From an uncultured cyanobacterium (GTDB taxonomy: Bacteria; Cyanobacteriota; Cyanobacteriia; PCC-6307; Cyanobiaceae), in the NCBI GenBank assembly GCA_903823115.1, contig CAIJRN010000042.1:1-64000 (forward strand): a DNA stretch of 64,000 bases, read 5' to 3'. This document shows positions 8,353 to 17,401 of the stretch, in pieces; position 1 is the stretch's first letter, and the number at the start of each line of letters is the position of its first letter. The notes under the pieces were generated by a model, which was not told the DNA's origin, ran no database searches, and was given only the letters and a program-made list of their open reading frames with translations. The translations under genes were made by a program, and so were the position numbers.

Positions 8353-8469
8353 CTGGATGATCCAGTGGCATCCCTGGTGTGCCAATCCCATCGGGGGAGG
8401 GCTCGGCCACAGCTATGTTCAACCAATCCCCGGCAGCGCCCTCTGCCCCCCAAGGATCTTGCGGGGCAC

Positions 8470-8688
8470 TCAAGAGCTCTGAAGTGCACCGCAGCTGAGC
8501 CCCAGCTCCGTCCAGGCACCAGGCGCGATTCCCTCGCGATCGGGAATCGCGTTGAGTGGCGAGCCGTCAGCTTCCATCTCCTGAGGTTTCCGGATCAGCA
8601 GGGCAACGGCCCCGGCTTCACTCAGGACCGCAGCAGCCTGGCGCTCGCTGGTCCTCCCCCATCGGCCGGTGAGGCGGAATCCATACAA
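8470..8688 (-). CDS. Possible small unknown protein
   Basis: A 72-residue frame from TTG 8688 reads MYGFRLTGRWGRTSERQA and then an Ala/Val/Leu-rich helix, which looks more protein-like than typical shadow frames and does not overlap another gene. It would be divergent from trx by 23 bases. Against it are the TTG start, no clear ribosome-binding site, and an inverted repeat inside the frame. No family is recognised. Confidence 0.25.
   Translation of the reverse strand: MYGFRLTGRWGRTSERQAAAVLSEAGAVALLIRKPQEMEADGSPLNAIPDREGIAPGAWTELGLSCGALQSS
8524..8551. repeat. 10-bp perfect inverted repeat
   Basis: CGCGATTCCC at 8524-8533 is matched by its reverse complement at 8542-8551 across an 8-base spacer that includes CGCGATC. 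It could be an operator-like palindrome or a stem in a transcript. No T-tract follows, so it is not a standard terminator. Confidence 0.55.
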
Positions 8689-8711
8689 TCGGGCCAGTTG
8701 AACCCCGGGCT

Positions 8712-9101
8712 GTGTCGACCGACCACAACGCCGAGCCCCAGAAGCCTGAGTCCCCTGACGCCTTGGCCAGCAATGCCTTGGCCACGGTTCTCGATTTGAA
8801 TGACGCCAACTTCGCCGCCGAGGTGCTCGCTCTGCCCTCGGCTGTTCTGGTGGATGTCTGGGCTGCCTGGTGCGGCCCCTGTCGCCTGATGGCGCCGCTG
8901 ATGCAGTGGGCCGCCAGCACCTATGCCGACCGGCTCACCGTCGGCAAGCTGGAGGCGGATGGCAATCCCGGCAGCCGCGATGCCTACAAGGTGCAGGGTC
9001 TGCCCACCTTGATCCTGTTCCGTGACGGGGTTGAGATCGCCCGCCACGAGGGCGCCATGGCCAAGCCCCAGCTGCAGGCCTTCCTGGATGCCCATCTCTG
9101 A
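8712..9101 (+). CDS. Thioredoxin
   Basis: A soluble disulfide reductase, 129 residues from GTG 8712. It has the canonical active site WCGPC (Cys54, Cys57) in VDVWAAWCGPC and the cis-proline loop GLPTLILF. The N-terminal 25 residues are an acidic, Pro-rich extension compared with the roughly 107-residue core. The gene overlaps the following aminotransferase by 14 bases and so heads a trx-aminotransferase-birA transcription unit. Which thioredoxin type (m, x, y or other) it is cannot be fixed from the sequence alone. Confidence 0.93.
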   Translation: MSTDHNAEPQKPESPDALASNALATVLDLNDANFAAEVLALPSAVLVDVWAAWCGPCRLMAPLMQWAASTYADRLTVGKLEADGNPGSRDAYKVQGLPTLILFRDGVEIARHEGAMAKPQLQAFLDAHL

Positions 9102-10293
9102 ACGGCTGGCCCAGCTCGGCAGCGGCGTCTTCGCCCGCAACGACCAACGCAAGCTGGCCTACCTTCAGCGCTGGCAGGCAGCCTCTGGTCAGGCGCCTTT
9201 GCCGCCGCTGCTCGATCTCTCCCTTGGCTCCACCGACCTGCAGCCCCCTGCGGTGGCCCTGGAGGCGATCGCCGCTGGATTGAAACGGCCTGAGAGTGCC
9301 TCGTATTGCCTCCATGGCGCCACCCTGCCGTTCCGGGAGGCGGTGGCCGCCTGGGCCGGTCGGCGCTTCGGGGTCACGGTGGATCCTGAGACTGAGGTGC
9401 TGCTGCTGGTGGGATCCCAGGAGGGCACGGCCCATCTGCCCCTGGCGGTGCTCAACCCCGGCGACCCCGCCCTGCTGCTCGATCCCTATTACCCCTCCCA
9501 CCTCGGTGGCTTGCACCTGGCCTCGGCCCGTCCCGTGCTGCTGCCTCTTGAGGCCGCCTCCGGCTGGCGGCCGGATTTCGATCGCCTCAGCGCCGCCGAA
9601 TGGCAGGCCCTGAAGCTGATGGTGCTGGGCTTCCCCCACAATCCCACCGCCACCACCGGGGAGCAGAGCTGGCTGGATGAGGCGGTGGAGCGGGCCCTGC
9701 GCCACGACATCGTGCTGGCTCACGACAATCCCTATGTCGACCTGGCCCTCGACGGCGAGGCCCCGGCCCTGTTGCGCAACCCCGCCTGGCGCCAGTGCGG
9801 CATTGAGTTTTTCTCCTTCTCCAAAAGCTGGTGCCTCGGCGGCTACCGGCTGGCCTTCGCCATCGGTGCCGAATGGCTGATCACGGCTCTGCGCCAGCTC
9901 AAGGGGGTGGTGGATTTCAACCAGTCCCTGGCCCTGCAGGCCGGAGCCATCGCTGCTCTCGAGCAGGCGCCCGACTGGCCCCAGCGGCTGCGGGCGGTCT
10001 ACCGCGAGCGGCGCGATCGCATGGCGGCGGCACTGGAGGCTGAGGGCTGGCTCCTGAGGCGCCCCTCAATGGCGCTCTATCTCTGGCTGCAGCTGCCGGA
10101 GGTGGCCCGCCTGCGCGGACTGGATTCGGAGGCGTTCTGTGCGGCCCTGCTGGATGGCACCGGGGTCTGTCTCACCCCCGGCAACGGCTTCGGGCCGGCC
10201 GGCGAGGGCTGGCAGCGGCTGGCTCTGGTGCATCCGGCGGCCGAGCTCGAAGCCGGTGCCGCCCGCATCGGTGCCTGGCTGCGGCAGCTGTGA
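9088..10293 (+). CDS. Class I/II PLP-dependent aminotransferase
   Basis: The 401-residue protein has fold-type I aminotransferase motifs: HNPTATTG for the substrate carboxylate region, LAHDNPYVDL with the PLP-pyridine Asp and Tyr, and the Schiff-base lysine in FSFSKSW (Lys246). The relative order resembles LL-diaminopimelate and alanine/aspartate-type aminotransferases, so the amino-donor substrate remains open. ATG 9088 is chosen because MPISERLAQLGSGVFARND matches the usual N-terminus. This start lies inside the thioredoxin 3' end (14-base overlap), and the stop overlaps birA by four bases (GTGA), indicating translational coupling. Confidence 0.88.
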   Translation: MPISERLAQLGSGVFARNDQRKLAYLQRWQAASGQAPLPPLLDLSLGSTDLQPPAVALEAIAAGLKRPESASYCLHGATLPFREAVAAWAGRRFGVTVDPETEVLLLVGSQEGTAHLPLAVLNPGDPALLLDPYYPSHLGGLHLASARPVLLPLEAASGWRPDFDRLSAAEWQALKLMVLGFPHNPTATTGEQSWLDEAVERALRHDIVLAHDNPYVDLALDGEAPALLRNPAWRQCGIEFFSFSKSWCLGGYRLAFAIGAEWLITALRQLKGVVDFNQSLALQAGAIAALEQAPDWPQRLRAVYRERRDRMAAALEAEGWLLRRPSMALYLWLQLPEVARLRGLDSEAFCAALLDGTGVCLTPGNGFGPAGEGWQRLALVHPAAELEAGAARIGAWLRQL

Positions 10294-11126
10294 TCGCTCG
10301 GATCGCCTCCGAGCGCCGGCGGTTGCTCCGCTCATCAAGGGGGCAGGGCCCGGCAGCGACCACTGAACGACCGGCCCTGGATTTCCCCTGGCGCCTGCGG
10401 GGCCTGCCGGTCTGTGCCAGCACGGAGACCGAACTGGATCGCTGGCTGGCCACATCCCTGTCCGCCGGCTCCGGGCCGCTGCGAGCGCCCATGGCCCTGT
10501 TGGCGCGCCATCAGCGCTTTGGCCATGGCCAGCAGGGTCGTCCCTGGCTGGCTCCTTGCGGGGGGGTGTGGCTCAGCGCCGCCCTGCCCTGGCCGCAGGA
10601 TCCGGCCGAGGCCGCGGCACCGGGCCTGGCGATGGCGGTGGGTCTGGCCCTGCAGCTGGAGCAGCTCGGGCTGCCCGTGCGGTTGAAATGGCCCAACGAC
10701 CTGCTGCTGCAGGGCTCCGATGGCGAGCTATCCAAGCTTGCCGGCCTGTTGCCGCGGCTCCGATTCCGGGGTGATCGGATCCGCTGGGCCCGGCTGGGCG
10801 TGGGATTGAACGGCCTCAATCCAGTGCCGGCTGGGGCTTGCAACCTGCGCCGTGCTCTGGGGCCGTGGGGGGCCGATCCGCTGCGCCTGGCGGCCCGGGT
10901 GCTGCTGGCTCTGGAATGGGCGATGGCCTGGGCAGGGCGGCCGGAGGAGGTGCGCCAGCTGGCCGAGCAACGGCTGCATCTGGGACCGGCCCTGCTGCGA
11001 CTCGACGGAGAGGATTGGCGACCGCTGGGTCTGGAGCGCGATGGTGGCCTGCGGTTGCAGTGCGGAGCACGCCGACGGGTGCTGCAGCGCTGCTTCGATG
11101 CCGGCCCCCTGGCGGCTGCCCCTTAA
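10290..11126 (+). CDS. birA: Biotin--[acetyl-CoA-carboxylase] ligase
   Basis: Attaches biotin to the biotin carboxyl carrier protein of acetyl-CoA carboxylase. The 278-residue product shows the biotinyl-AMP loop in the form GHGQQGRPWLAPCGG (canonical GRGRxGRxWxSPxGG, here with His/Gln in place of Arg), then LKWPNDLLL, KLAGLLPR and a glycine-rich GVGLNGL. There is no N-terminal winged helix, so this is the monofunctional class rather than the repressor type. The GTG start overlaps the aminotransferase stop by four bases. Confidence 0.88.
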   Translation: MIARIASERRRLLRSSRGQGPAATTERPALDFPWRLRGLPVCASTETELDRWLATSLSAGSGPLRAPMALLARHQRFGHGQQGRPWLAPCGGVWLSAALPWPQDPAEAAAPGLAMAVGLALQLEQLGLPVRLKWPNDLLLQGSDGELSKLAGLLPRLRFRGDRIRWARLGVGLNGLNPVPAGACNLRRALGPWGADPLRLAARVLLALEWAMAWAGRPEEVRQLAEQRLHLGPALLRLDGEDWRPLGLERDGGLRLQCGARRRVLQRCFDAGPLAAAP

Positions 11127-11559
11127 AATCCCAGCCATCCCCCTGCTTCACCATTCAGCCGATCTCGGAGCGCCGCTGAGAATTCCTCGGCGATCCAGTG
11201 CTTTTCGTCCATTCAGATCGTCCATTCAGATCGGTCTGCCAGCGCTCCTCCTTATCGCCACCGGCGCCGCCAGACTGGCGGGCTGTGGTCAGTCGCCCAG
11301 CTCTGACAACCTTCATGGCTCTGTAGAGCCGCCTGGTTGTCAGGACAGGTTGATTCTGTCCGCTTGATTCGCTCAATTCACACATCAACGTCTCCATCTG
11401 GAACCGCCTCAACGCCGAGAGCAGCCACTCCATTCGGATCAGCTGCTCCACCAGGACCAGCCCCCAGGACCAGCGGCCCCGAAGCAGGCCGGTTCCGTCT
11501 CTGAGCTTGTCCCCGCCCATTTCCCCGCCGCTTCTCGAGGATCCCTCCCCTTGCCCCCT
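11127..11559. other. Intergenic region with 13-bp tandem repeat
   Basis: This stretch of about 430 bases between birA and the M23 peptidase gene has no supportable gene. It contains two exact tandem copies of CGTCCATTCAGAT (11206-11231) and a short hairpin GGACAG/CTGTCC near 11342-11360. The peptidase promoter and leader are expected here. Confidence 0.5.
11206..11231. repeat. 13-bp tandem repeat, two copies
   Basis: Two exact adjacent copies of CGTCCATTCAGAT. It is short and intergenic; its role is unknown and it may be chance slippage. Confidence 0.7.
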
Positions 11560-12831
11560 ATGGCCTCCAAGCCCCTTCACCTTCTGCTCGTGGGCCTGCT
11601 GGGAGCGGCTCCCCTGGTGGCCGTGCCCCTGGTGCTGGCCCAGAGCGAGGCGCCGCCCTCGCTGGCTCCAGCGCCGGCCCCCGAGGCTGCTCCAGCGGCG
11701 CCGGCGCCGCTGGAGCAGGTGAACCCTGCCCCGCTGTCGGCGCCGCCCTCCCAGTCCATTGCGCCCTCCAGGCTTTCCTCGCCGCCGCTGGCCGAGGCGC
11801 CCCTGCGTCCATCGCCGGAGGAGCGACGCAGTCTGCAGCCCCGTCGCTTCGATGCCTCGCTCGATGAACTGGTGCGCGATGGGGTGATCTCCCCCTCCGA
11901 GCGGGTGCGGGTCCATGGCGGTCTGATCGGACCGATGAACACCGCCCGCCTTCAGGCCTGCAGCAGTGGCGCCCTCTCGGCCCTGGAGTGCGGCACCGGG
12001 GTGGTGCTGCGGGGCCGCAGCCGGCTTGACGGTGCTGGCTTCTCCGCTGCAGAGGGCGAGGCGGGCTTCAGTGGTGGTGGCGTGGCCGCCGGCATGGGTC
12101 GCTTCAGCACCGATGCCCTGCCCCTGCCGCCCATCTCCGTGCCGGTGTCGGCTCTGCTTTCCGGGGCCGGCGGCACCTTCCGGCTCACTGATGTCTTCGG
12201 CCGTACGCCCAGGCCTGCAGCGATCGCTGGCAATGGCAATTCCGGGCTGATGTTCCCCCTGATCGGTTCGGCCGTCGTCACCAGCCCCTTCGGCTGGCGC
12301 CTGCATCCGCTGATGGGCACCTGGCTGATGCACGCCGGTCGCGATCTGGCGGCCCCGGAGGGCACGCCTGTGGTGGCGGCCCTCTCCGGTCGGGTGATGA
12401 GCAGTGGACTGGCCGGGGGCTATGGCCTGGCGATCGAAATCGAGCACGACGGGCCGCGCCGCCGCACCCTCTACGGCCATCTCTCCGAGCTCTATGTCAA
12501 AGAGGGCCAGGTGGTGCGCCAGGGTGAGGTGATCGGCCGGGTCGGCAGCACGGGCCTGAGCACTGGGCCGCATCTGCACTTTGAAGTGCGCATGCCCCAG
12601 GAGGGCGGCTGGGTGGCTGTCGATCCTGGTGAACTGGATCCGGGCGGCGCCATGCTGGCTTCGCAGCCTGGCCAGCCCGGAGCGGTGCCCACCGATGCCG
12701 TGGCGCTGTTGATGGGTGAGCTGATCCAGACCCTCGAACGGCCCCGCGATCCCCTGGCCCTGCCGGCCGCCCGCAGTGGCCCTGCCGCTCCGTTTGGCAC
12801 CCCGGCCCCGGCTGAGCGCCAGCGGGGCTGA
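11560..12831 (+). CDS. M23-family peptidase (LysM-less, secreted)
   Basis: A murein hydrolase-type protein acting in the periplasm, 423 residues. A signal peptide (HLLLVGLLGAAPLVAVPLVLAQ) is followed by a Pro/Ala-rich linker to about residue 90, a middle region with one Cys pair (QACSSG, ALECGTG), and a C-terminal LytM/M23 domain at about 228-365. The zinc ligands are visible in HAGRDLAAP (about 258) and GPHLHFEV (about 336), so the catalytic site looks intact. ATG 11560 is preferred over the in-frame TTG at 11551. A Pro-rich tail ends the protein. It could be a peptidoglycan endopeptidase or a divisome/NlpD-like factor. Confidence 0.9.
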   Translation: MASKPLHLLLVGLLGAAPLVAVPLVLAQSEAPPSLAPAPAPEAAPAAPAPLEQVNPAPLSAPPSQSIAPSRLSSPPLAEAPLRPSPEERRSLQPRRFDASLDELVRDGVISPSERVRVHGGLIGPMNTARLQACSSGALSALECGTGVVLRGRSRLDGAGFSAAEGEAGFSGGGVAAGMGRFSTDALPLPPISVPVSALLSGAGGTFRLTDVFGRTPRPAAIAGNGNSGLMFPLIGSAVVTSPFGWRLHPLMGTWLMHAGRDLAAPEGTPVVAALSGRVMSSGLAGGYGLAIEIEHDGPRRRTLYGHLSELYVKEGQVVRQGEVIGRVGSTGLSTGPHLHFEVRMPQEGGWVAVDPGELDPGGAMLASQPGQPGAVPTDAVALLMGELIQTLERPRDPLALPAARSGPAAPFGTPAPAERQRG

Positions 12832-13414
12832 GTTCCGGGACGGGCTGATGGGCGGCTGAATCCACTCGGATCATCCGGGTTCAACCGCTTTGCTTGTCGG
12901 AGCAGCCGGTCGCCATGTTGGGATTCAGGAGGTCAAGAATCAGGTCGTAATTCCTCGGCGTGAATGCTGCCCATCGCCTGCAGAAGCGAGCGCAGAACGG
13001 GCTAATTCGGCAGTCTGAACCCGTTTTGTTGCTCGCTGAAGCCTGATCGACGGCAAGGCTGGCGCAATGGAATGCCGGCTCTGTGCCCGTTGTTGATCCG
13101 CCTGAGCGACTTGGTATCGGGAGTTGCGCTTCACTCGCAAAACGGCTGCTGCTGTGGCCTCTTCGGCCTCGCAGCACCCCAGGGAACGTTGTTGCCCTGG
13201 CAGGAGTGAGCCGATTTGTTGCGAAGTACGGAGAGCCGTTGAGAGGGTAGGCGCTACGTCTGCGGCGGGATTGTCCCATGGCTGGCTGCTGGTAACGATT
13301 GTGGCTGCCGCGAGCTGAGGTTGACGTTTGCCTGGGATGACTGATAGTCATGAAAATCAACCCTGGGCATTGGCCTGATTTAACGGCCTTGTCCTTTCTT
13401 TGCGGATTTTCATT
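12832..13414. other. Intergenic region, no convincing gene
   Basis: The 583 bases between the M23 gene and the RTX gene contain short open frames on both strands but none with a credible start, ribosome-binding site or family. A small palindrome ATGACT/AGTCAT (13337-13351) lies 64 bases before the RTX start and the local sequence becomes AT-rich there, so it may belong to the RTX promoter or operator. Confidence 0.5.
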
Positions 13415-14774
13415 ATGGCCAGTGGCATCGATGGCTCCGGCTCCAACATCGCCGGCGGCTCCATTTCCGGCTCTGACATTTTGACGCCGATTGACACAAC
13501 GGTTGTGTTCGATGCGTTGAAGAGCGTCGACATGGATCTGCCGAGTGACAGCTACCTGCTGCCTGACTCTGCATCTCTGGCAGGAGCTGTACTCACCTCG
13601 ACTCAAATTGATGTCCTTGACCCACTTGGCCGACTGCAGCGCTATATAGGAATTTTTAATATTGATGACATTAATAAGGGGATTTTGTCGACCTCGACAT
13701 TCACTGGTTATCAGCAATTTTCTGGTTCTTCGGTTGGTTCGGGCCTCCTTTATGAGTTTTCCGGTGCTTCGCTCAACGCTGCGGTCGCTTACGGTCTTGT
13801 CCAGGCTGGTAAGCCCTACGAGATTGAAAATGAAATTTTCAAGGGTGCCGATTCGATTGCCGGCTCCACTGAAGATGATGTTCTGATTGCTTTCGCTGGG
13901 GCAGATCACGTCTATGGATCACTTGGCGCCGATTTGATTTCCGGCGGAGAAGGCGCTGATTCTCTCAACGGCAATGAAGGTGCCCGATACCCTCGATGGT
14001 GGCACCTGGGATGACACGCTGCATGGGGGCCAGGAGGGAGATCAGCTTTTCGGCGATCTGGGCAACGATTTTCTCAACGGTAATCAGGATGCCGATACCG
14101 TTGATGGTGGCGCCGGAGATGACACGCTGCACGGGGGTAAGGACGGAGATGAGCTGATCGGCCGGGTTGGTAATGATCAGCTTTTCGGCGATCTGGGCAA
14201 CGATTTTCTCAACGGCAATGAGGGTGCCGATACCGTCGATGGTGGCGCTGGAAATGACACGCTGCACGGGGGCAAGGATGAAGATTTTCTGACCGGCCGG
14301 GTTGGCAATGATCAGCTTTTTGGCGATCTGGGCAACGATTTCCTCAACGGTAATGAGGGTGCCGATACGGTCGATGGTGGCGCCGGAGATGACACGCTGC
14401 ACGGGGGCAAGGATGGAGATCAGCTGACCGGCGGCGCTGGCAACGATCAACTGTTCGGCGATCTGGGCAATGACGAGCTGTTCGGTGGTCAGGACAACGA
14501 TGTTCTCAACGGTAATGAGGGTAATGACACCTCCACCGGTGGCTTGGGTGCAGACGTGTTCGTTCTCTCCAAGAATTCGGATGTGATCGTCGATTTCAGC
14601 GCCGTTGAGGGCGACATCATCGAGATTCTGACCGCGTCGACGCCTTACACCCTCGGCAGCACAGGTCTCGATGGCAGCGGTGATCTTCAGATCATTCGTG
14701 ATGTTGGCACCACCACCTTGCTGGGGGTCAGCCTGGCTGGTTTCGATGCAAATGCCAGCATCGTTCTGATCTAG
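13415..14774 (+). pseudogene. RTX (hemolysin-type Ca-binding repeat) protein, frameshifted
   Basis: From ATG 13415 a first frame encodes about 200 residues: a Ser/Gly/Ile-rich N-terminal domain and the first RTX nonapeptides (GGEGADSLNGNEGA). It then shifts at 13983-13985, where CCC replaces the CC seen at the same position of every downstream repeat. The next frame (through 14774) continues as RTX nonapeptides (GGxGxDxLx) for about 190 residues and a C-terminal domain starting LGADVFVLS with a typical type I secretion-like end (DFSAVEGDIIEI). Deleting one C gives a single protein of about 452 residues. Such proteins are exported by type I systems and fold on binding calcium outside the cell. 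The lesion may be a true mutation, phase variation or an assembly error. Confidence 0.8.
14094..14498 (+). repeat. Three tandem 135-bp RTX-coding repeats
   Basis: Near-identical units begin at 14094, 14229 and 14364, exactly 135 bases apart, each encoding five nonapeptides (45 residues, starting DTVDGGAG). A shorter 108-base unit at 13986 lacks one nonapeptide. High nucleotide identity suggests recent internal duplication. Confidence 0.9.
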
Positions 14775-14848
14775 GCGCACCCCATGGAGGCGTTGCTGCC
14801 CCGGGTGGCAGCGCCCGGTCGTGTCCACGGCCGAGGCAGCCTCGTGGC

Positions 14849-15622
14849 TCAGACGTGGTGGATCCAGTCACCGAGCCCATCGACGATGTGGCCATCCTTG
14901 AACTGCAGCACCCTTTCAGCCCGGTCCGCCACGTCGTGCTCATGGGTCACCATCAGGATGGTCATCCCTTGATGGTGCAGCTCGTCGAACAGGTCGAGCA
15001 CTTCGCGGGTGGTGCTGGAATCAAGCGCGCCGGTGGGTTCATCGGCCAGCAGCAGGATCGGTTGGTTGATGATGGCGCGGGCCACCGCCACCCGTTGCTG
15101 CTGGCCGCCGGAGAGCTGGTTGGGCCGGTTCTCGAGCCGCTGGCCCAGTCCCACCCGCTGCAAGGCCGCAGCCGCCCGCTCACGACGCTCCTTCAAGGGG
15201 ACGCCGGCATAGATCATCGGCAGCGTGACGTTGTCAAGGGCGCTGAGCTGGGGCAGCAGATGGAATTGCTGGAAGACAAAACCGAGCTCGCGGTTGCGCA
15301 GATCGGCCAGTTCGTCGTCATCAAGATGCTCCACCGGGGTGCCGTTGAGGCGATAGGTGCCGGCGCTGGGGCGATCGAGGCAGCCCAGGATGTTCATCGC
15401 CGTGCTTTTCCCTGAACCTGAGGAGCCCATCATCGCCAGATATTCGCCGCGATTGACCGTCAGGTTGAGGTCGTCGAGAGCGCGCACCTCGGTGTCACCG
15501 CTGCCGTAGATCTTGCTGATCTGATCAAGCTCGGCAACGGGCCGGGCGCTCGGCGCAGAACCGGTACGGACTGATCGACCCCGGAGCCTGGGCTCGGGTT
15601 CAGGGCGCTCCGCTGCGGCCAT
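14849..15622 (-). CDS. ABC transporter ATP-binding protein, MacB/DevA/LolD type
   Basis: The 257-residue ATPase has Walker [10 protein letters not shown] at 66-74, the Q-loop in FVFQQFHLL, the signature [10 protein letters not shown] and Walker [14 protein letters not shown]. The LDxLxxxxxDDEL block and overall match place it in the family that partners MacB/FtsX-like permeases (DevBCA exporters, LolD). No permease is adjacent, so its partner lies elsewhere. ATG 15622 is chosen; the first 30 residues are Arg/Pro-rich. It converges on the RTX gene (74 bases apart) and follows ndhB on the same strand with 29 bases between. Confidence 0.92.
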   Translation of the reverse strand: MAAAERPEPEPRLRGRSVRTGSAPSARPVAELDQISKIYGSGDTEVRALDDLNLTVNRGEYLAMMGSSGSGKSTAMNILGCLDRPSAGTYRLNGTPVEHLDDDELADLRNRELGFVFQQFHLLPQLSALDNVTLPMIYAGVPLKERRERAAAALQRVGLGQRLENRPNQLSGGQQQRVAVARAIINQPILLLADEPTGALDSSTTREVLDLFDELHHQGMTILMVTHEHDVADRAERVLQFKDGHIVDGLGDWIHHV

Positions 15623-15651
15623 GGTCTGGGCTGGTTCAGCCAATGGCGACC

Positions 15652-17271
15652 TCAGCCCAGGGAAACGGCACTGGCACTGGCACTGGCGATCGCCTGCTGC
15701 AGGATCGGTGTGCCCGCCACGGTGGAACTGGCCCAGTTGAACAGCGGGCTCGAAAGGATGCCGCCGACGGCCGTGACCACGACACAGCCGACCAGGGCGG
15801 CGCGCAGAGGCTGCATGCCAGCCAGATTCCAGCTGATCGCCGGATAGCTCTTGACCACATCGGAAGCCTCCTGTGGCTCTTTGACGACCATCATTTTGAT
15901 GACGGAGATGTAGTAATAAATTGAAACCACTGAGGTGATCAGACCAACGACCACCAGTAGGTATTGATGATCGGCCCAGCCTGCAAAGAAGAGATAGATC
16001 TTGCCAAAGAAGCCGAGCATCGGTGGGATGCCACCCAGAGACAGAAGACACAGGCTCAGGCCGAGAGTGATCAGAGGATCCTTCTGATAAAGACCGGCGT
16101 AGTCGGCAATGCGATCGCTGCCGGTGCGCAGCGAGAAGAGAATGATGCAGGCAAATGCCCCCAGATTCATGAAGAGGTAGGCGGCGATGTACAGAACCAT
16201 GGCGGAGAAGCCATCCTCAGTGCCACAGACGAGGCCGATCATCACGAAACCTGCCTGGCCGATCGAGCTGTAGGCCAGCATCCGTTTCATCGAAGTCTGG
16301 GCCAGAGCCACCACGTTGCCCAACACCATGCTCAGCACCGCCAGGACCGTGAACAGGAATTTCCACTGAGCGTCGAAACTCTCGAAACAGCCCACCAGAA
16401 TCCTCAGGGCCAGGGCGAATCCAGCGGCCTTCGAACCCACCGAAAGAAAGGCCACCACTGGGGTCGGTGAACCCTCGTAGACATCGGGCGTCCACTGGTG
16501 AAAGGGAACCGCCGCGATCTTGAAGGCCACCGTGGCCAGCACGAACACCAGGGCCAGGGCGGTGATCGGCGTGTCAGATGTGCGCAGGGCAATCGAGATC
16601 GCATCGAGGCTGGTGGCACCGCCGCTGAGGCCGTAGAGCAGTGAGGCGCCATAGAGAAAAACGGCAGCGGCTGCCGAGCCCACCAGCAGGTACTTCAGCG
16701 CTGCCTCGGAACTGCGAGCGTCTCGCTTCATGTAGCCCGACAGCAGGTAACTGGAGACCGAAAGGGTTTCCAGAGAGATGAAAATGCTGATCAGGTCGGT
16801 GGCGCCGCACAGGACCATGCCGCCGAGGGTGGCGGCCAGCAGGATGGCGGCGTATTCCCCCACCGGTGTGCCGCTGCGCTCCACGTAGCGCCAGCTCAGC
16901 AGCAGGGAGATCAAGGTTGAGGCAGCCACCACCGCCCGCATGGCGATGGCCAGGTTGTCCGCCAGGAAGGCGCCGAGGAAGGAGGGCTCCAGGGGGCCGT
17001 TCCACTGCAGCGCCAGCAGCACCAGGGCACTGCCGAGACCGCCGTAACAGATCGGCGGCACCCAGCGACTGGCGGCCTTCTCGCCGGCCAGGTCCACCAG
17101 CAGACAGATCAGCAGGGCCACCAGTACGGCGGCTTCAGGGGCGATCGCTGCCGCATTGAGCTGCAGGTTGAGGCTGCCAGTACTCAGACCGGCACCGATC
17201 GCTGCCGTGGCATCGGCTGCGGTGGAAGCGGCAGCGGTGGCAGGAGTGGCGGCGAAAAACACGTCGGCCAC
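15652..17271 (-). CDS. ndhB: NAD(P)H-quinone oxidoreductase subunit 2 (NDH-1)
   Basis: A proton-pumping antiporter-like membrane subunit of the NDH-1 complex, serving respiration, cyclic electron flow and CO2 uptake. The 539-residue, multi-spanning product carries the NdhB/NuoN motifs with the conserved Lys/Glu transmembrane residues and the block [32 protein letters not shown] and [12 protein letters not shown] are further family hallmarks. The N-terminal 45 residues are an Ala/Thr-rich extension. It is divergent from topA with about 130 bases for both promoters. Confidence 0.96.
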   Translation of the reverse strand: MADVFFAATPATAAASTAADATAAIGAGLSTGSLNLQLNAAAIAPEAAVLVALLICLLVDLAGEKAASRWVPPICYGGLGSALVLLALQWNGPLEPSFLGAFLADNLAIAMRAVVAASTLISLLLSWRYVERSGTPVGEYAAILLAATLGGMVLCGATDLISIFISLETLSVSSYLLSGYMKRDARSSEAALKYLLVGSAAAAVFLYGASLLYGLSGGATSLDAISIALRTSDTPITALALVFVLATVAFKIAAVPFHQWTPDVYEGSPTPVVAFLSVGSKAAGFALALRILVGCFESFDAQWKFLFTVLAVLSMVLGNVVALAQTSMKRMLAYSSIGQAGFVMIGLVCGTEDGFSAMVLYIAAYLFMNLGAFACIILFSLRTGSDRIADYAGLYQKDPLITLGLSLCLLSLGGIPPMLGFFGKIYLFFAGWADHQYLLVVVGLITSVVSIYYYISVIKMMVVKEPQEASDVVKSYPAISWNLAGMQPLRAALVGCVVVTAVGGILSSPLFNWASSTVAGTPILQQAIASASASAVSLG

Positions 17272-17401
17272 GGCGCTAATAAGGCTTCAGTGCTGCGGAC
17301 TGTAGCGGTCATGGCCTGGTGGCGACCGTGGCCTTCGGTGAGCGGCAGCGCACGCATCGGCCAGCGATGCGATAAAGAAGGAAGCGGTACAGCGCCTATC
17401 C

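Larger units (their letters stand above)
8353..8711. other. Intergenic region with a 10-bp inverted repeat
   Basis: The 359 bases between vipp1 and the thioredoxin gene hold a possible short minus-strand frame (8470-8688, listed separately) and a perfect inverted repeat at 8524-8551. No uridine-tract terminator is visible. The trx promoter should lie near its 3' end, where the run ATCCATACAATCG (about 8679) is the most AT-rich part. Confidence 0.5.

Noticed and set aside
12940-13318. Short frames between the M23 and RTX genes on both strands
   Set aside because: No ribosome-binding sites, mutually overlapping, and no recognisable family.
13986-14560. Possible CRISPR array
   Set aside because: Repeats are 27- and 135-base coding periods with no unique spacers; they encode RTX nonapeptides.
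14791-14817. GC hairpin between the RTX gene and the ABC ATPase
   Set aside because: The stem is short and no T-tract follows on either strand, so I do not call it a terminator.
13965-14828. Minus-strand frame across the RTX repeats with regular repeat units
   Set aside because: Its periodicity is the reverse reading of the RTX nonapeptide DNA; no start or signal sequence supports it.
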